Below are positions 18,542 through 27,128 of a stretch of 64,000 bases of DNA, one piece after another. Under the pieces are notes generated by a model. The model did no database searches. It was given only the letters and a program-made list of their open reading frames with translations, and was not told the origin of the DNA. The DNA lies in assembly GCF_000828055.2 (NCBI RefSeq), contig NZ_CP010523.2:2666001-2730000 (forward strand). Reading direction: 5' to 3'. The stretch is from Klebsiella variicola (lineage in GTDB: Bacteria; Pseudomonadota; Gammaproteobacteria; Enterobacterales; Enterobacteriaceae). How positions within the stretch are numbered: the stretch's first letter is position 1; each line of letters begins with the position of its first letter. A program made the position numbers and the translations under genes.

Positions 18542-18563
18542 GTAAACCGGTTTACTGATTATA
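18542..18563 (-). promoter_or_regulatory. LacI-type operator 2 overlapping the operon promoter
   Basis: The second GTAAACCGGTTTAC occupies 18542-18555. On the minus strand a perfect TATAAT (-10) lies directly upstream at 18563-18558, so the operator would cover the transcription start, the usual repressor position. The -35 is weak. The leader to the ATPase gene would be about 260 nt and also contains operator 1. Confidence 0.7.
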
Positions 18564-18604
18564 GTGAATAAATTGTTAATTGATCGTTTTTTGCGCCAAA
18601 AGCG

Positions 18605-18618
18605 GGCGCTTTTGCGCC
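18605..18618 (-). terminator. Hairpin after the LacI gene
   Basis: GGCGC and GCGCC flank TTTT (minus-strand loop AAAA), 15 bp after the LacI-family stop codon. On the minus strand a CGCTTTT follows. It probably limits read-through from the repressor gene into the ABC operon, but the T tract is short. Confidence 0.4.
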
Positions 18619-18632
18619 ATTTTGGGACGGGC

Positions 18633-19655
18633 TTAACAGATCTTGATCGAGTCGCGGCCAATCCATTCAACCGGCAGGCGGGTTTCCGCAGGGATGTCCG
18701 GATCGTCGTTTAGCAGGCGCATCATGATGTTCACCGCGGTACGGCCCAGTTCGCGGGCGGGCTGACGGATAGTGGAGATCCGCGGCTGGGTAAAATCGGC
18801 GTAGTTGGCGTCATCGAAGCCGACTAACGAAAGCGCCTCCGGCGCCTGGAGCCCGCTGGCGCGCAAGCCATCGAGCAGGCCGAGCACCAGATAGTCGCTG
18901 GCCGCGAAGACGGCGGTGGGGCGAACCGGTTGGCTGAACAGGTACCGCAGCGCCTGCTGGCCAAACTCGCGCTGGTAGTCGCCATACATCACCCATTCGG
19001 GCGGCCAGCTCAGGCCCGCTTGCTCCATCGCGGTGCAAAAGCCCTGATAGCGCTCACGGACGCTCATCAGCTTGTCCGGGCCACCGACGAAAGCGATATG
19101 GCGATGCCCGGCGGCGATCAGTTTTTCGGTGGCGATCCGCCCGCCCTGGACGTTATCGGCAAACACTTTCGGTACCTTACTGCCGGGAATATCTTCATCC
19201 AGCAGGACAATGCGTTCGTGACGCTGGACTTCCTTGCGCAGCAGGCCATTATCGGGGCGGTTGGTGGTGAACAGCAGACCGTCGACCTGGCAGGTATCCA
19301 GCCAGCGAATGAACTGGCACTCTTTTTCCGGGTTGTTGCGGGTGATACACAGCACCAGGCTGTAGCCGCTGGCAGAAGCAGCCTCTTCGGCAGCGTCGGC
19401 CAGTTCGGCAAAGAAGGGGTTGGTAATATCGGGAAGCACCAGGCCAAGCGTTTCGCTGCCGCCTTTGCTAAGACGGCGTGCCAGGCTATTGCCGCGATAG
19501 TCCAGTTCGCGAATGGCGGTTTCGATGCGGTCGATGGTGTCCTGCGGCAGCACAATACTGTTGTTCATATAGCGCGACAGGGTCGCCTTCGACAGCCCCG
19601 CCAGCTTTGCCACATCGGATAACAATACGCGTTTTATACTCATTTCCTGCGCCAT
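18633..19655 (-). CDS. LacI family transcriptional repressor
   Basis: The 340-residue protein has an N-terminal HTH with hinge (LSDVAKLAGLSKATLSRYMN at about 12-31) and a periplasmic-binding-protein-like effector domain (LGLVLPDITNPFFAEL). It lies between the ABC operon (same strand, downstream) and the divergent binding-protein gene. It is therefore the likely owner of the GTAAACCGGTTTAC sites and senses a carbohydrate-like pathway compound. The start could also be Met5 (MSIKRVL). Confidence 0.92.
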   Translation of the reverse strand: MAQEMSIKRVLLSDVAKLAGLSKATLSRYMNNSIVLPQDTIDRIETAIRELDYRGNSLARRLSKGGSETLGLVLPDITNPFFAELADAAEEAASASGYSLVLCITRNNPEKECQFIRWLDTCQVDGLLFTTNRPDNGLLRKEVQRHERIVLLDEDIPGSKVPKVFADNVQGGRIATEKLIAAGHRHIAFVGGPDKLMSVRERYQGFCTAMEQAGLSWPPEWVMYGDYQREFGQQALRYLFSQPVRPTAVFAASDYLVLGLLDGLRASGLQAPEALSLVGFDDANYADFTQPRISTIRQPARELGRTAVNIMMRLLNDDPDIPAETRLPVEWIGRDSIKIC

Positions 19656-20000
19656 TTCTGCCAGAATCGGCTATCTGTAACATAGTTAAGCGCGGTGGAT
19701 ACAGCAATTTCTCTGCGAACAATCACCAAAAATAAATGCTTGACAAATTTTAATCAGCAGAGAATTGTATAGGCAGTTTACCGCATCATCCGGGAAGTCA
19801 TTCCCAACCCCGTTTAAGTTATTCCAGTCGCGCACCGACACGGACCGGTTGCCGGGATGACATTAAGCAGGTATCCGCCGAACGTTCAATGATTGTTCTG
19901 GCGATATAGACGATATTTGCCCGCCAAAAAAATAATCCTTCTGCGTTCGCATGCGGCGCGGAACTCTGCTGGCTATCAACTATTCCCGACGAGGATACTG
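19656..20000 (+). promoter_or_regulatory. Divergent promoter region, repressor / binding protein
   Basis: This 345-bp gap has no gene. A consensus -35 TTGACA lies at 19740-19745 on the plus strand, but no matching -10 is clear. A half site of the operator motif (GTTTAC) follows at about 19775. The good ribosome site GAGG (19991-19994) fixes the binding-protein start at 20001. No full copy of the palindrome was found here. Confidence 0.4.
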
Positions 20001-20954
20001 ATGATGTTATTTCACACCGGAAAACTGCGTTTCCTTGCTGTCGCCACGACCATGCTGGCATCAATGAGTTTTATTTCTGCCGCCAGCGCTGCCGGTCCGA
20101 CTTATGCGCTGGTACAAATCAACCAACAGGCGCTGTTCTTTAATCTGATGAATAAAGGCGCACAGGATGCGGCCAAAGCCAGTGGCAAGGATTTAGTTAT
20201 TTTTAACTCTAACGATAATCCCGTGGCGCAAAACGACGCGATAGAAAACTATATTCAGCAAGGCGTTAAAGGCATTCTGGTTGCTGCTATCGACGTTAAC
20301 GGGATCATGCCAGCGGTTAAAGAAGCCGCCGCCGCAAACATTCCGGTGATTGCGATTGATGCCGTATTACCGGCCGGGCCACAGGCAGCTCAGGTCGGCG
20401 TTGATAATATTGAAGGCGGCAGAATTATTGGTCAATACTTCGTAGACTACGTGCAGAAAGAGATGGGCGGCCAGGCGCGACTGGGTATTGTCGGCGCGCT
20501 GAATTCGGCCATTCAGAACCAGCGGCAGAAAGGGTTCGAAGAGACGCTGAAAAGCAATCCGAAGATTACTATCGCTAACGTGGTCGACGGGCAGAATGTG
20601 CAGGATAAAGCGATGACCGCGGCGGAAAACCTGATCACCGGTAACCCGGATCTGACAGCGATTTATGCCACCGGCGAACCCGCGCTGCTCGGCGCTATCG
20701 CCGCCGTAGAAAACCAGGGGCGGCAGAAAGATATTAAAGTCTTTGGCTGGGATCTGACGGCGAAGGCGATTTCCGGTATGGACGGCGGCTACGTCACCGC
20801 CGTACTGCAGCAGGACCCGGAAAAGATGGGCGCCGAAGCCCTGAATGCGCTGAACAGCATCACGTCGGGTAAAACCGTGCCGAAAACCATTCTGGTTCCG
20901 GCGACGGTGGTGACCAAAGCGAACGTCGATTCATACCGTCCGCTGTTTAAGTAG
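20001..20954 (+). CDS. Sugar-type ABC transporter binding protein (RbsB family)
   Basis: The protein is 317 residues from ATG 20001 (GAGG 6 nt upstream); the longer frame has no ribosome site and would bury the signal peptide. The signal peptide ends ISAASA; the type I periplasmic fold follows (YALVQINQQALFFNLMNKG, GILVAAIDVNG, GVDNIEGGRIIG). It supplies substrate to the permease/ATPase encoded 1.7 kb away on the other strand. Its stop is separated from the convergent kinase stop by a single base. Confidence 0.9.
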   Translation: MMLFHTGKLRFLAVATTMLASMSFISAASAAGPTYALVQINQQALFFNLMNKGAQDAAKASGKDLVIFNSNDNPVAQNDAIENYIQQGVKGILVAAIDVNGIMPAVKEAAAANIPVIAIDAVLPAGPQAAQVGVDNIEGGRIIGQYFVDYVQKEMGGQARLGIVGALNSAIQNQRQKGFEETLKSNPKITIANVVDGQNVQDKAMTAAENLITGNPDLTAIYATGEPALLGAIAAVENQGRQKDIKVFGWDLTAKAISGMDGGYVTAVLQQDPEKMGAEALNALNSITSGKTVPKTILVPATVVTKANVDSYRPLFK

Positions 20955-20955
20955 G

Positions 20956-21828
20956 TCAGCGCGCGCCGTCCGTGGTTAACAGGGCGGCGAGCTCATGGCT
21001 GCCGGGAAACGCTCTGAGCGTCCCCCGGCGGCTAACGGTAATGGCGGCAGCGCGACTGGCGTGCGCCAGCGCCAGCGCATCCGGCGCGACGCCGCGCAGC
21101 AGGGCGGAGGCCAACATGACGGCGAGGAACGTGTCGCCCGCGCCGGTAGTATCAAGCGCCTCGGCGGGCACGGCGGGACAAAACTGACGCTGGCCCTCCT
21201 GGACCAGCCAGGCGCCTGCGGCGCCCTGGGTAATCACTAAGGTTTTCACCCCGTATGGCTGGAGCAGCTCGGCCTCGGATTCATTGACCACCGCGATGTC
21301 GATGAGCGGCCACAGATGGCAAAAGTCAGGATTGACAGGTGAGGGGTTGAATACCGTCGTCATGCCGCGGCTTCTGGCGTACTGGAACAGCGCCCGCGTT
21401 TTATCGAGGGAGAAATTGCCCTGCTGTAGCAGAATATCGCCAGCGACGGCATCCGCCATATGCGGAATAATTTCATCCAGGCTGAATGTATCGGCCGCCG
21501 CCGTAGTGGTAATGATGGCGTTGTCGCCATCAGCGCTATTTAAAATAATCGAGGTATCGCTATGTTGATTGAAATGGCCGTCGGGTAGTAGCGTCAGTGG
21601 TTCATTTTTTATCTGCTGGCGGATCCACGCGCCGTTGCTGTCATTTCCCGTGGCGGCAATTAAACGCGTCTCTATTCCGCAGCGGGATAATATAATCGCC
21701 TGGTTCGCGCCTTTACCGCCGATATCCTGCGACACTTTAACGCCGTGAATGGAGGCTCCTTTTTTCGGTATATCCGGAATGGACCAGGTTTCATCTACGG
21801 TAATATTACCAGTAACGTAAACACGCAT
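20956..21828 (-). CDS. PfkB family sugar/nucleoside kinase
   Basis: The 290-residue ribokinase-fold protein has the N-terminal GG motif (DIGGKGANQAIILSRCG) and the C-terminal signature ALDTTGAGDTFLAVML with the catalytic Asp. It should phosphorylate the imported compound. It converges on the binding-protein gene (1-bp gap) and diverges from the BtpA gene only 26 bp away, so promoters of both must lie in each other's coding sequence. A perfect 12-bp palindrome (21799-21810) lies in its 5' end. Confidence 0.88.
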   Translation of the reverse strand: MRVYVTGNITVDETWSIPDIPKKGASIHGVKVSQDIGGKGANQAIILSRCGIETRLIAATGNDSNGAWIRQQIKNEPLTLLPDGHFNQHSDTSIILNSADGDNAIITTTAAADTFSLDEIIPHMADAVAGDILLQQGNFSLDKTRALFQYARSRGMTTVFNPSPVNPDFCHLWPLIDIAVVNESEAELLQPYGVKTLVITQGAAGAWLVQEGQRQFCPAVPAEALDTTGAGDTFLAVMLASALLRGVAPDALALAHASRAAAITVSRRGTLRAFPGSHELAALLTTDGAR

Positions 21829-21854
21829 AGTGTTCCCTTAACAGGATGGATAAG

Positions 21855-22700
21855 ATGGTTGCTATCTCAGCAGAAAAAACGAACGCAATACAAGCTATTT
21901 TTTCACGAAGCAAGGCTGTTATTGGTGTTATTCATTGTGACCCATTTCCTGGCTCGCCAAAATATCGAGGAAAATCAGTCTCTGATATTGTTGAACGTGC
22001 ACTTCGCGATGCTGAAAATTATATTTCAGGCGGTGTTCATGGTCTGATTATTGAAAACCATGGCGATATTCCTTTCTCTAAACCTGAGGATATCGGCCAT
22101 GAAACCTCAGCGCTGATGGCGGTCATTACCGAGAAAGTTCGTGAACGTTTTGCTGTGCCGCTGGGCATTAACGTTCTGGCTAACGCGGCGATCCCGGCAA
22201 TGGCGATCGCCCTGGCGGGAGGCGCCGATTTCGTCCGCGTAAACCAGTGGGCCAACGCCTATATCGCCAACGAAGGATTTATAGAAGGGGCGGCCGCTAA
22301 GGCGCTGCGCTACCGCAGTATGCTGCGCGCTGAACATATTCGCGTTTTTGCCGATAGCCACGTTAAGCACGGTAGCCATGCCATTGTCGCCGATCGTTCG
22401 ATTCAGGAACTGACGCGCGATGTCGATTTCTTCGAGGCTGACGCGGTGATCGCCACCGGCCAGCGTACGGGCGATAGCGCCACGATGGCGGAAATTGACG
22501 AGATCCGCGCGGCGACGGAACTACCGCTCCTGGTGGGCTCCGGGGTGACACCGGCTAACGTGAAGCAGATCCTCGGGCGGACTCAGGGGGTCATTGTGGC
22601 CAGTACAATGAAGGTCGATGGCGTCTGGTGGAACGATGTTGAGCTGGCCCGGGTGAAACATTTTATGTCGGTCGCGCAGGCCGCGCTGGAGGAAGCTTAA
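21855..22700 (+). CDS. BtpA/SgcQ family TIM-barrel protein
   Basis: The protein is 281 residues from the ATG at 21855, chosen because AGGA lies 8 nt upstream; the ATG at 21846 (284 residues) has no spaced ribosome site. It is of the BtpA/SgcQ family (AVIGVIHCDPFPGSP, DAENYISGGVHGLIIENHGD, GADFVRVNQWANAYI, GQRTGDSATM). E. coli SgcQ sits in a sugar-PTS operon; the biochemical role of the family is not established. Here it probably acts on the phosphorylated substrate. Its stop overlaps the TenA start by one base. Confidence 0.85.
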   Translation: MVAISAEKTNAIQAIFSRSKAVIGVIHCDPFPGSPKYRGKSVSDIVERALRDAENYISGGVHGLIIENHGDIPFSKPEDIGHETSALMAVITEKVRERFAVPLGINVLANAAIPAMAIALAGGADFVRVNQWANAYIANEGFIEGAAAKALRYRSMLRAEHIRVFADSHVKHGSHAIVADRSIQELTRDVDFFEADAVIATGQRTGDSATMAEIDEIRAATELPLLVGSGVTPANVKQILGRTQGVIVASTMKVDGVWWNDVELARVKHFMSVAQAALEEA

Positions 22701-23344
22701 TGGAAGCGTTTAGCGAACGCCTGCTGCGCGAACATCAACCGGCGTGGCAGGCGATGCAGCAGCACCCGTTTGTGACTGATATCGAACAGGATCGTCTGCC
22801 GACAGTCGTCTTCAACCGCTATCTGGTGTTTGAGGGCAACTTTGTCGCGACGGCGATCGCGATTTTTGCCCTCGGGGTCAGCAAAGCGCCGGGTATTCAA
22901 CAGCAGCGCTGGCTGATTGGCGTGCTGAATGCCCTGGTTGATATACAGATCGCGTGGTTTGAACAGGTGTTGTCAGCGCGGCAGATCGATCCCGCTGAGT
23001 ACCCGGATGATTTGCCCGGGGTACGGCGCTTTCGCGACGGTATGCTGCGGACCGCCCACGAGGGCAGCTATGAGCAGATTGTGACCCTGATGTTCGGTGC
23101 GGAATGGATGTACTATTTCTGGTGCCGACGGGCGAGCGAACATTATCAGAGCGATGCTGATTTACGACGCTGGGTGGAAATGCACGCGGAGGACGAATTT
23201 TATCAGCAGGCTCTCTGGCTAAAAAACGAACTCGACCGCTGCGCCATGGCGCTGAGTGAAGACGAAAAGCAGGCGTTATCGGCGCTTTACGGCGAGGTGC
23301 TGCAGTGGGAAATTGATTTCCATCACGCGGCGTACGAGGAGTAG
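22700..23344 (+). CDS. TenA/thiaminase-2 family protein lacking the usual Cys
   Basis: The 214-residue, all-helical protein is of TenA type (HPFVTDIEQDRLPTVVFNRYL, then FEGNFVATAIAIFALG). The segment where thiaminase II carries its catalytic Cys reads FGAEWMYYFW here, so it belongs with the Cys-less TenA_E forms, whose substrates are mostly unknown aminopyrimidine-like compounds. It is translationally coupled to the BtpA gene (TAATG). A salvage role in this pathway is inference. Confidence 0.82.
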   Translation: MEAFSERLLREHQPAWQAMQQHPFVTDIEQDRLPTVVFNRYLVFEGNFVATAIAIFALGVSKAPGIQQQRWLIGVLNALVDIQIAWFEQVLSARQIDPAEYPDDLPGVRRFRDGMLRTAHEGSYEQIVTLMFGAEWMYYFWCRRASEHYQSDADLRRWVEMHAEDEFYQQALWLKNELDRCAMALSEDEKQALSALYGEVLQWEIDFHHAAYEE

Positions 23345-23721
23345 CCGCGAGGTGGATCACAGGGGGCGCCGGACGCGGCGTCTCCTGAATACGGGTTATA
23401 TCTCGACGTTCTGCGTCTTGTTGGCGAAACTTAGCATTACCGTTAATGCCGATTCTTATTTCACATTTTTATCTTAATAAAGTCGGAGGGTTAATTTAGC
23501 TGCCTTCTGACTCTTTTGAGAGAAATTATAGAGGACGAGCATTTATGTTATTTTATTCGGGCCTGTAGCTCGGGGCTCTCTTTTTTCTTTTCTTCCCACC
23601 TGAAGAAAAAGCTATTTTCAGAAATAGATATAAATTATCCATCGTTACTCGACGGCGGCTCTCCCCCTACAATGGACTTTAATTGCCAGATATTTAACAA
23701 AAACCAGGCCAAGGAAAAGGG
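23345..23721. other. Intergenic region before the peptide-type ABC operon
   Basis: No convincing gene in 377 bp; a 69-codon frame here has no coding character. An inverted repeat GCATTA-CCGT-TAATGC lies at 23434-23449. A GC-rich stretch followed by TCTTTTTTCTTTTC (about 23565-23592) may end upstream transcripts. The rest is AT-rich leader with AAGGAAAAGGG just before the binding-protein start. Confidence 0.4.
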
Positions 23722-25332
23722 ATGAAACGAAGCATTTATTCACAGAACAGTTTATTGCGCATCAGTCTGCTTTCCGCGCTAACGCTTACTGCCAGCTTCA
23801 CCACTCACGCACAGGATAAACCTGTCGCGGGGGGTGTGCTGACGGTCGCTCTGGGCAGCGATACCCCGATTATTGACCCCTCTATTACCGCTTATTCCGT
23901 CACCGCTCTGGTTACGCGTAACGTGGTGGATTCTTTGGTCGGCCAGGCGGAAGATAACAGCTTTACACCATGGCTGGCGGAACGCTGGGAAATTAAAAAC
24001 AATAACCGCGAATACACCTTCCATCTTCGCAAGGATGTGACTTTTAGTGATGGCACGAAACTGGATGCTGCGGCGGTAAAATATAACTTTGAACGCATAC
24101 TCGATCCGAAAACCACCTCCAGTTACTCCAAATCGTTGTTGGGGCCGATTGACGCGATCACTACGCCAGATGAGTACACCGTGGTGATCCGCTATAAAAC
24201 GCCTTTCGCACCGCTGCTGCAGGGGCTGAGCTTGCCGTATCTCGGTATTCAGTCACCGGCTTATCTGCAGAAAACGGCGAATACCAGCAATACCGTGGTC
24301 GGTTCCGGTCCCTTTATCCTCGAATCGTTTGTCAAAGGCAGCGGGAGTAAACTCAGCAAGCGCGCCGATTACAACTGGGGTCCGGGCTATGCCACCCATA
24401 AAGGCCCGGCATGGCTGGATAAGATCGAATTTAAGTACCTGCCGGAGTCAGCGGTACGTCTTGGCGCGCTGAATAGCGGGCAGGTACAGGTGATCGATGC
24501 CATTCCGCCGGTGAATTATGCGCAGGTAAAAAATAACCCGAAGCTGGATGTGATCACCAGGGAAAACCCCGGCGTTCCGCGCGTCCTTTATTTGAATAGC
24601 GACACAGGGATCTTCAGCGACCTGAAAGTGCGGCAGGCCTTCCAGAGCGCCATCGATCGCACTACTGCCGTTAAAGCCGCGTTCTTTGGCATCCTGAAAC
24701 CTGCCGACAATATTCTTGGACCCGCTACGCTGGATTACGATCCGGCCATTGCCAGCCAGTGGGGGTTTGATCTGCAAAAAGCCCGCCGTCTTCTGGATGA
24801 AGCCGGCTGGCAGCAAACCGATAGCGAAGGCTACCGGGTAAAGGAGGGTAAACGCCTTACTGTGCAATTTACCTACTCTTCAAACGATGTCGAAGCCGCT
24901 GACGTGACGCTGTTCCAGGCAATTCAATACCAGGTAAAACAAGCCGGTTTTGAACTGAAACTCGATCCGGTGGATTCAGGCATTCTCAGCAGCCGCACGG
25001 CGGCTAACCAGTACGATATTATCTCGAACTATTTTGTTCGCCCGGAGCCGGACATCCTGCGTACCGTTTTTCACTCCAACTATATTCCGCCGAAGGGGAA
25101 CAACTTCAGCCGCGTTAAAGCGCTGGATAGCCAACTGGAAACCGCTGTCGGTGCCAGCGAAGCCGAGCGTAAACGCATCTACTATGCCATCCAGCACCAG
25201 ATTATCGATCAGGCCTGGGCGGTGCCAATTTACATCCCGGCATATCAGTTAGGGAAAGCCAAACAGGTGCAGGGCATTAGCTGGGCCACGAACGCGAAGC
25301 CGAATTTCTATGATGTCTGGATCCAACGCTAA
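23722..25332 (+). CDS. ABC transporter binding protein, SBP family 5
   Basis: The 536-residue secreted protein has a signal peptide ending TTHAQ and the DppA/OppA/NikA family pattern (GGVLTVALGSDTPIIDPS, LAERWEIKNNNREYTFHLRK, FSDGTKLDAAAVKYNFER). It binds a peptide, opine, glutathione-like or chelated-metal substrate; which one is not visible. It is the first of four overlapping genes encoding a complete importer. Confidence 0.9.
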   Translation: MKRSIYSQNSLLRISLLSALTLTASFTTHAQDKPVAGGVLTVALGSDTPIIDPSITAYSVTALVTRNVVDSLVGQAEDNSFTPWLAERWEIKNNNREYTFHLRKDVTFSDGTKLDAAAVKYNFERILDPKTTSSYSKSLLGPIDAITTPDEYTVVIRYKTPFAPLLQGLSLPYLGIQSPAYLQKTANTSNTVVGSGPFILESFVKGSGSKLSKRADYNWGPGYATHKGPAWLDKIEFKYLPESAVRLGALNSGQVQVIDAIPPVNYAQVKNNPKLDVITRENPGVPRVLYLNSDTGIFSDLKVRQAFQSAIDRTTAVKAAFFGILKPADNILGPATLDYDPAIASQWGFDLQKARRLLDEAGWQQTDSEGYRVKEGKRLTVQFTYSSNDVEAADVTLFQAIQYQVKQAGFELKLDPVDSGILSSRTAANQYDIISNYFVRPEPDILRTVFHSNYIPPKGNNFSRVKALDSQLETAVGASEAERKRIYYAIQHQIIDQAWAVPIYIPAYQLGKAKQVQGISWATNAKPNFYDVWIQR

Positions 25333-26272
25333 GCTGCTGGCAGCAGGCAAGCGCCTGCTGACCATTTTCGCCGTGTTGTGGGGTGCGGCAACGCTGACCT
25401 TTGTTGCGGTAAAACTGATCCCCGGCGATCCTGTGGCAATTCTGATAGGCAGCGCCAACAGCGTTGTGGATGATAGTTTTCGCGAGACACTGACCCGCCA
25501 GTTCGGCCTGGATAAGCCACTGTGGTGGCAATATTTGCGCTACTGTGGCGAGGCGCTGACGGGCAACCTTGGCGTGAGTTATCAGTATCGCCAGCCTGTT
25601 GTGCAGGTGATTAGCGCAGCGTTGAAAGAGACGGTGCCGCTGGCCGTCAGCGCCCTGGCGCTGGCACTGGTACTGGCGGTATTTAACGCATTACTGACAG
25701 CCGGACGTCATCCGCGTCTGCGGTCTCTGCTTGCCGGGTTGGAGCTGATGCTGCTTAGCACACCGGTGTACTGGATCGGCATCGTGTTGTTGAGCATTTT
25801 CAGTTTCAAACTGCAATGGTTTCCGGTGACCGGTAACGATGGCTGGATCGCCCTTGTGCTGCCGGTGGTGACGCTCAGCCTGCCGCTGGCTGCGACACTC
25901 AGCCAGGTGCTGCGTGATGGGCTGGAGGAGGCGCTTTCGCAGCCGTTCGCCATGACCGTGCGTACGCGAGGGGTGAGTGAAACTGCGCTGCGCTTACGGC
26001 ATGCGTTGCGCCATGCCTCGCTGGCGGTGTCGACGCTGACGGGGACGCTGCTGGCCAGCGTATTAGGCGGCTCAATTCTGACCGAAACAGTATTTGGTCG
26101 GGCGGGGCTGGGGCAAATCACTCTCGGTGCGATTGAGAACCGAGACATGCCCCTGGTGCTGGGGGTGGTGATGTTCTCCGCGCTGTTGTTTGTGGTGATT
26201 AACCTGCTGATTGATACCCTTTATTTACTGATCGATCCCCGTCTACGTCTGCGAGGGCATGCTGATGAGTGA
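25310..26272 (+). CDS. ABC transporter permease (DppB family)
   Basis: The 320-residue, six-span protein has the DppB-type N-terminus (LTIFAVLWGAATLTFVAVKLIPGDP) and the coupling EAA-like segment (MTVRTRGVSETALRLRHAL). Its start lies 23 bp inside the binding-protein gene; ATG 25313 is an alternative. It forms a heterodimer with the next gene's product. Confidence 0.9.
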   Translation: MMSGSNAKLLAAGKRLLTIFAVLWGAATLTFVAVKLIPGDPVAILIGSANSVVDDSFRETLTRQFGLDKPLWWQYLRYCGEALTGNLGVSYQYRQPVVQVISAALKETVPLAVSALALALVLAVFNALLTAGRHPRLRSLLAGLELMLLSTPVYWIGIVLLSIFSFKLQWFPVTGNDGWIALVLPVVTLSLPLAATLSQVLRDGLEEALSQPFAMTVRTRGVSETALRLRHALRHASLAVSTLTGTLLASVLGGSILTETVFGRAGLGQITLGAIENRDMPLVLGVVMFSALLFVVINLLIDTLYLLIDPRLRLRGHADE

Positions 26273-27128
26273 TCTTTTACTGCGGGTGGCCCGCCGCGAC
26301 GGGGGGCGCTATCGTAACCCGTGGCTGGCGCCGGGTACCAGCATTCCGTTGTTACTGGTGCTACTGCTCGTGGTGGCGGTGTTTTTTCCATCGCTATTCA
26401 CGCCGTACACCCCCGAACAGATGGATTTCAGCGCGATTTTGCAGCCGCCGGACCTCAGACACTGGTTCGGTACTGACCAGTTGGGGCGTGATGTGTTTAC
26501 CCGCGTGGTGTATGGCACCTCGCTGTCGCTGAGCATTGGGGTCGGCGCGACCCTGATTGCCAGCGCGGGCGGTATTGTGCTGGGGACACTGGCAGGTCTT
26601 GCGCCCAGGGCGGTACGGCAGTTACTCGTACGGCTACTGGACATTATGCTGGCGTTCCCCGATTTGCTGTTGGCGCTGCTGGCTATCACGGTGTTGGGGC
26701 GTGGGCCAGAGAATACCCTGCTGGCGGTCGGACTGGCCGGCATTGCTGGCTATGCCAGGCTGGTGCGCGCGCAAGTGTTGCAGGTCAGGTTATCGGGGTA
26801 TGTGCAGCATGCGGTGGCGTTGGGGGAGCCGCCAATGGTGATTATTTTGCGCCATATTGTGCCCAATACGCTGCGCCCGCTGCTGGTACTGGCAACGGTG
26901 GGGATAGGGTATTCCATATTATCCGCCTCGGCCCTCAGTTTCCTTGGACTTGGGGTGACTCCGCCGACGGCGGAGTGGGGCGCATTGCTCTCTGAGGGAC
27001 GTAATTTTCTCGATAGCGCCCCATGGGTCAGCCTGCTGCCCGCCAGCGTTGTCGCGCTGTCGGTGATTGCCATTACGCTGCTGGGCCGACGTGTTCAAAC
27101 CCTTATTGCCAAAGGCGGGATCGCATGA
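26265..27128 (+). CDS. ABC transporter permease (DppC family)
   Basis: The protein is 287 residues from ATG 26265, which has GAGGG 7 nt upstream; the ATG at 26259 is too close to that site. DppC hallmarks are the HWFGTDQLGRDVFTRVVYG segment and the coupling loop around VALGEPPMVIILRHIVPNTL. It overlaps the previous gene by 8 bp and the next by 4. Confidence 0.9.
   Translation: MSDLLLRVARRDGGRYRNPWLAPGTSIPLLLVLLLVVAVFFPSLFTPYTPEQMDFSAILQPPDLRHWFGTDQLGRDVFTRVVYGTSLSLSIGVGATLIASAGGIVLGTLAGLAPRAVRQLLVRLLDIMLAFPDLLLALLAITVLGRGPENTLLAVGLAGIAGYARLVRAQVLQVRLSGYVQHAVALGEPPMVIILRHIVPNTLRPLLVLATVGIGYSILSASALSFLGLGVTPPTAEWGALLSEGRNFLDSAPWVSLLPASVVALSVIAITLLGRRVQTLIAKGGIA

Noticed and set aside
23516-23725. 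69-codon frame before the peptide-type binding protein
   Set aside because: No ribosome site, odd composition, and it overlaps the leader and start of the true gene.
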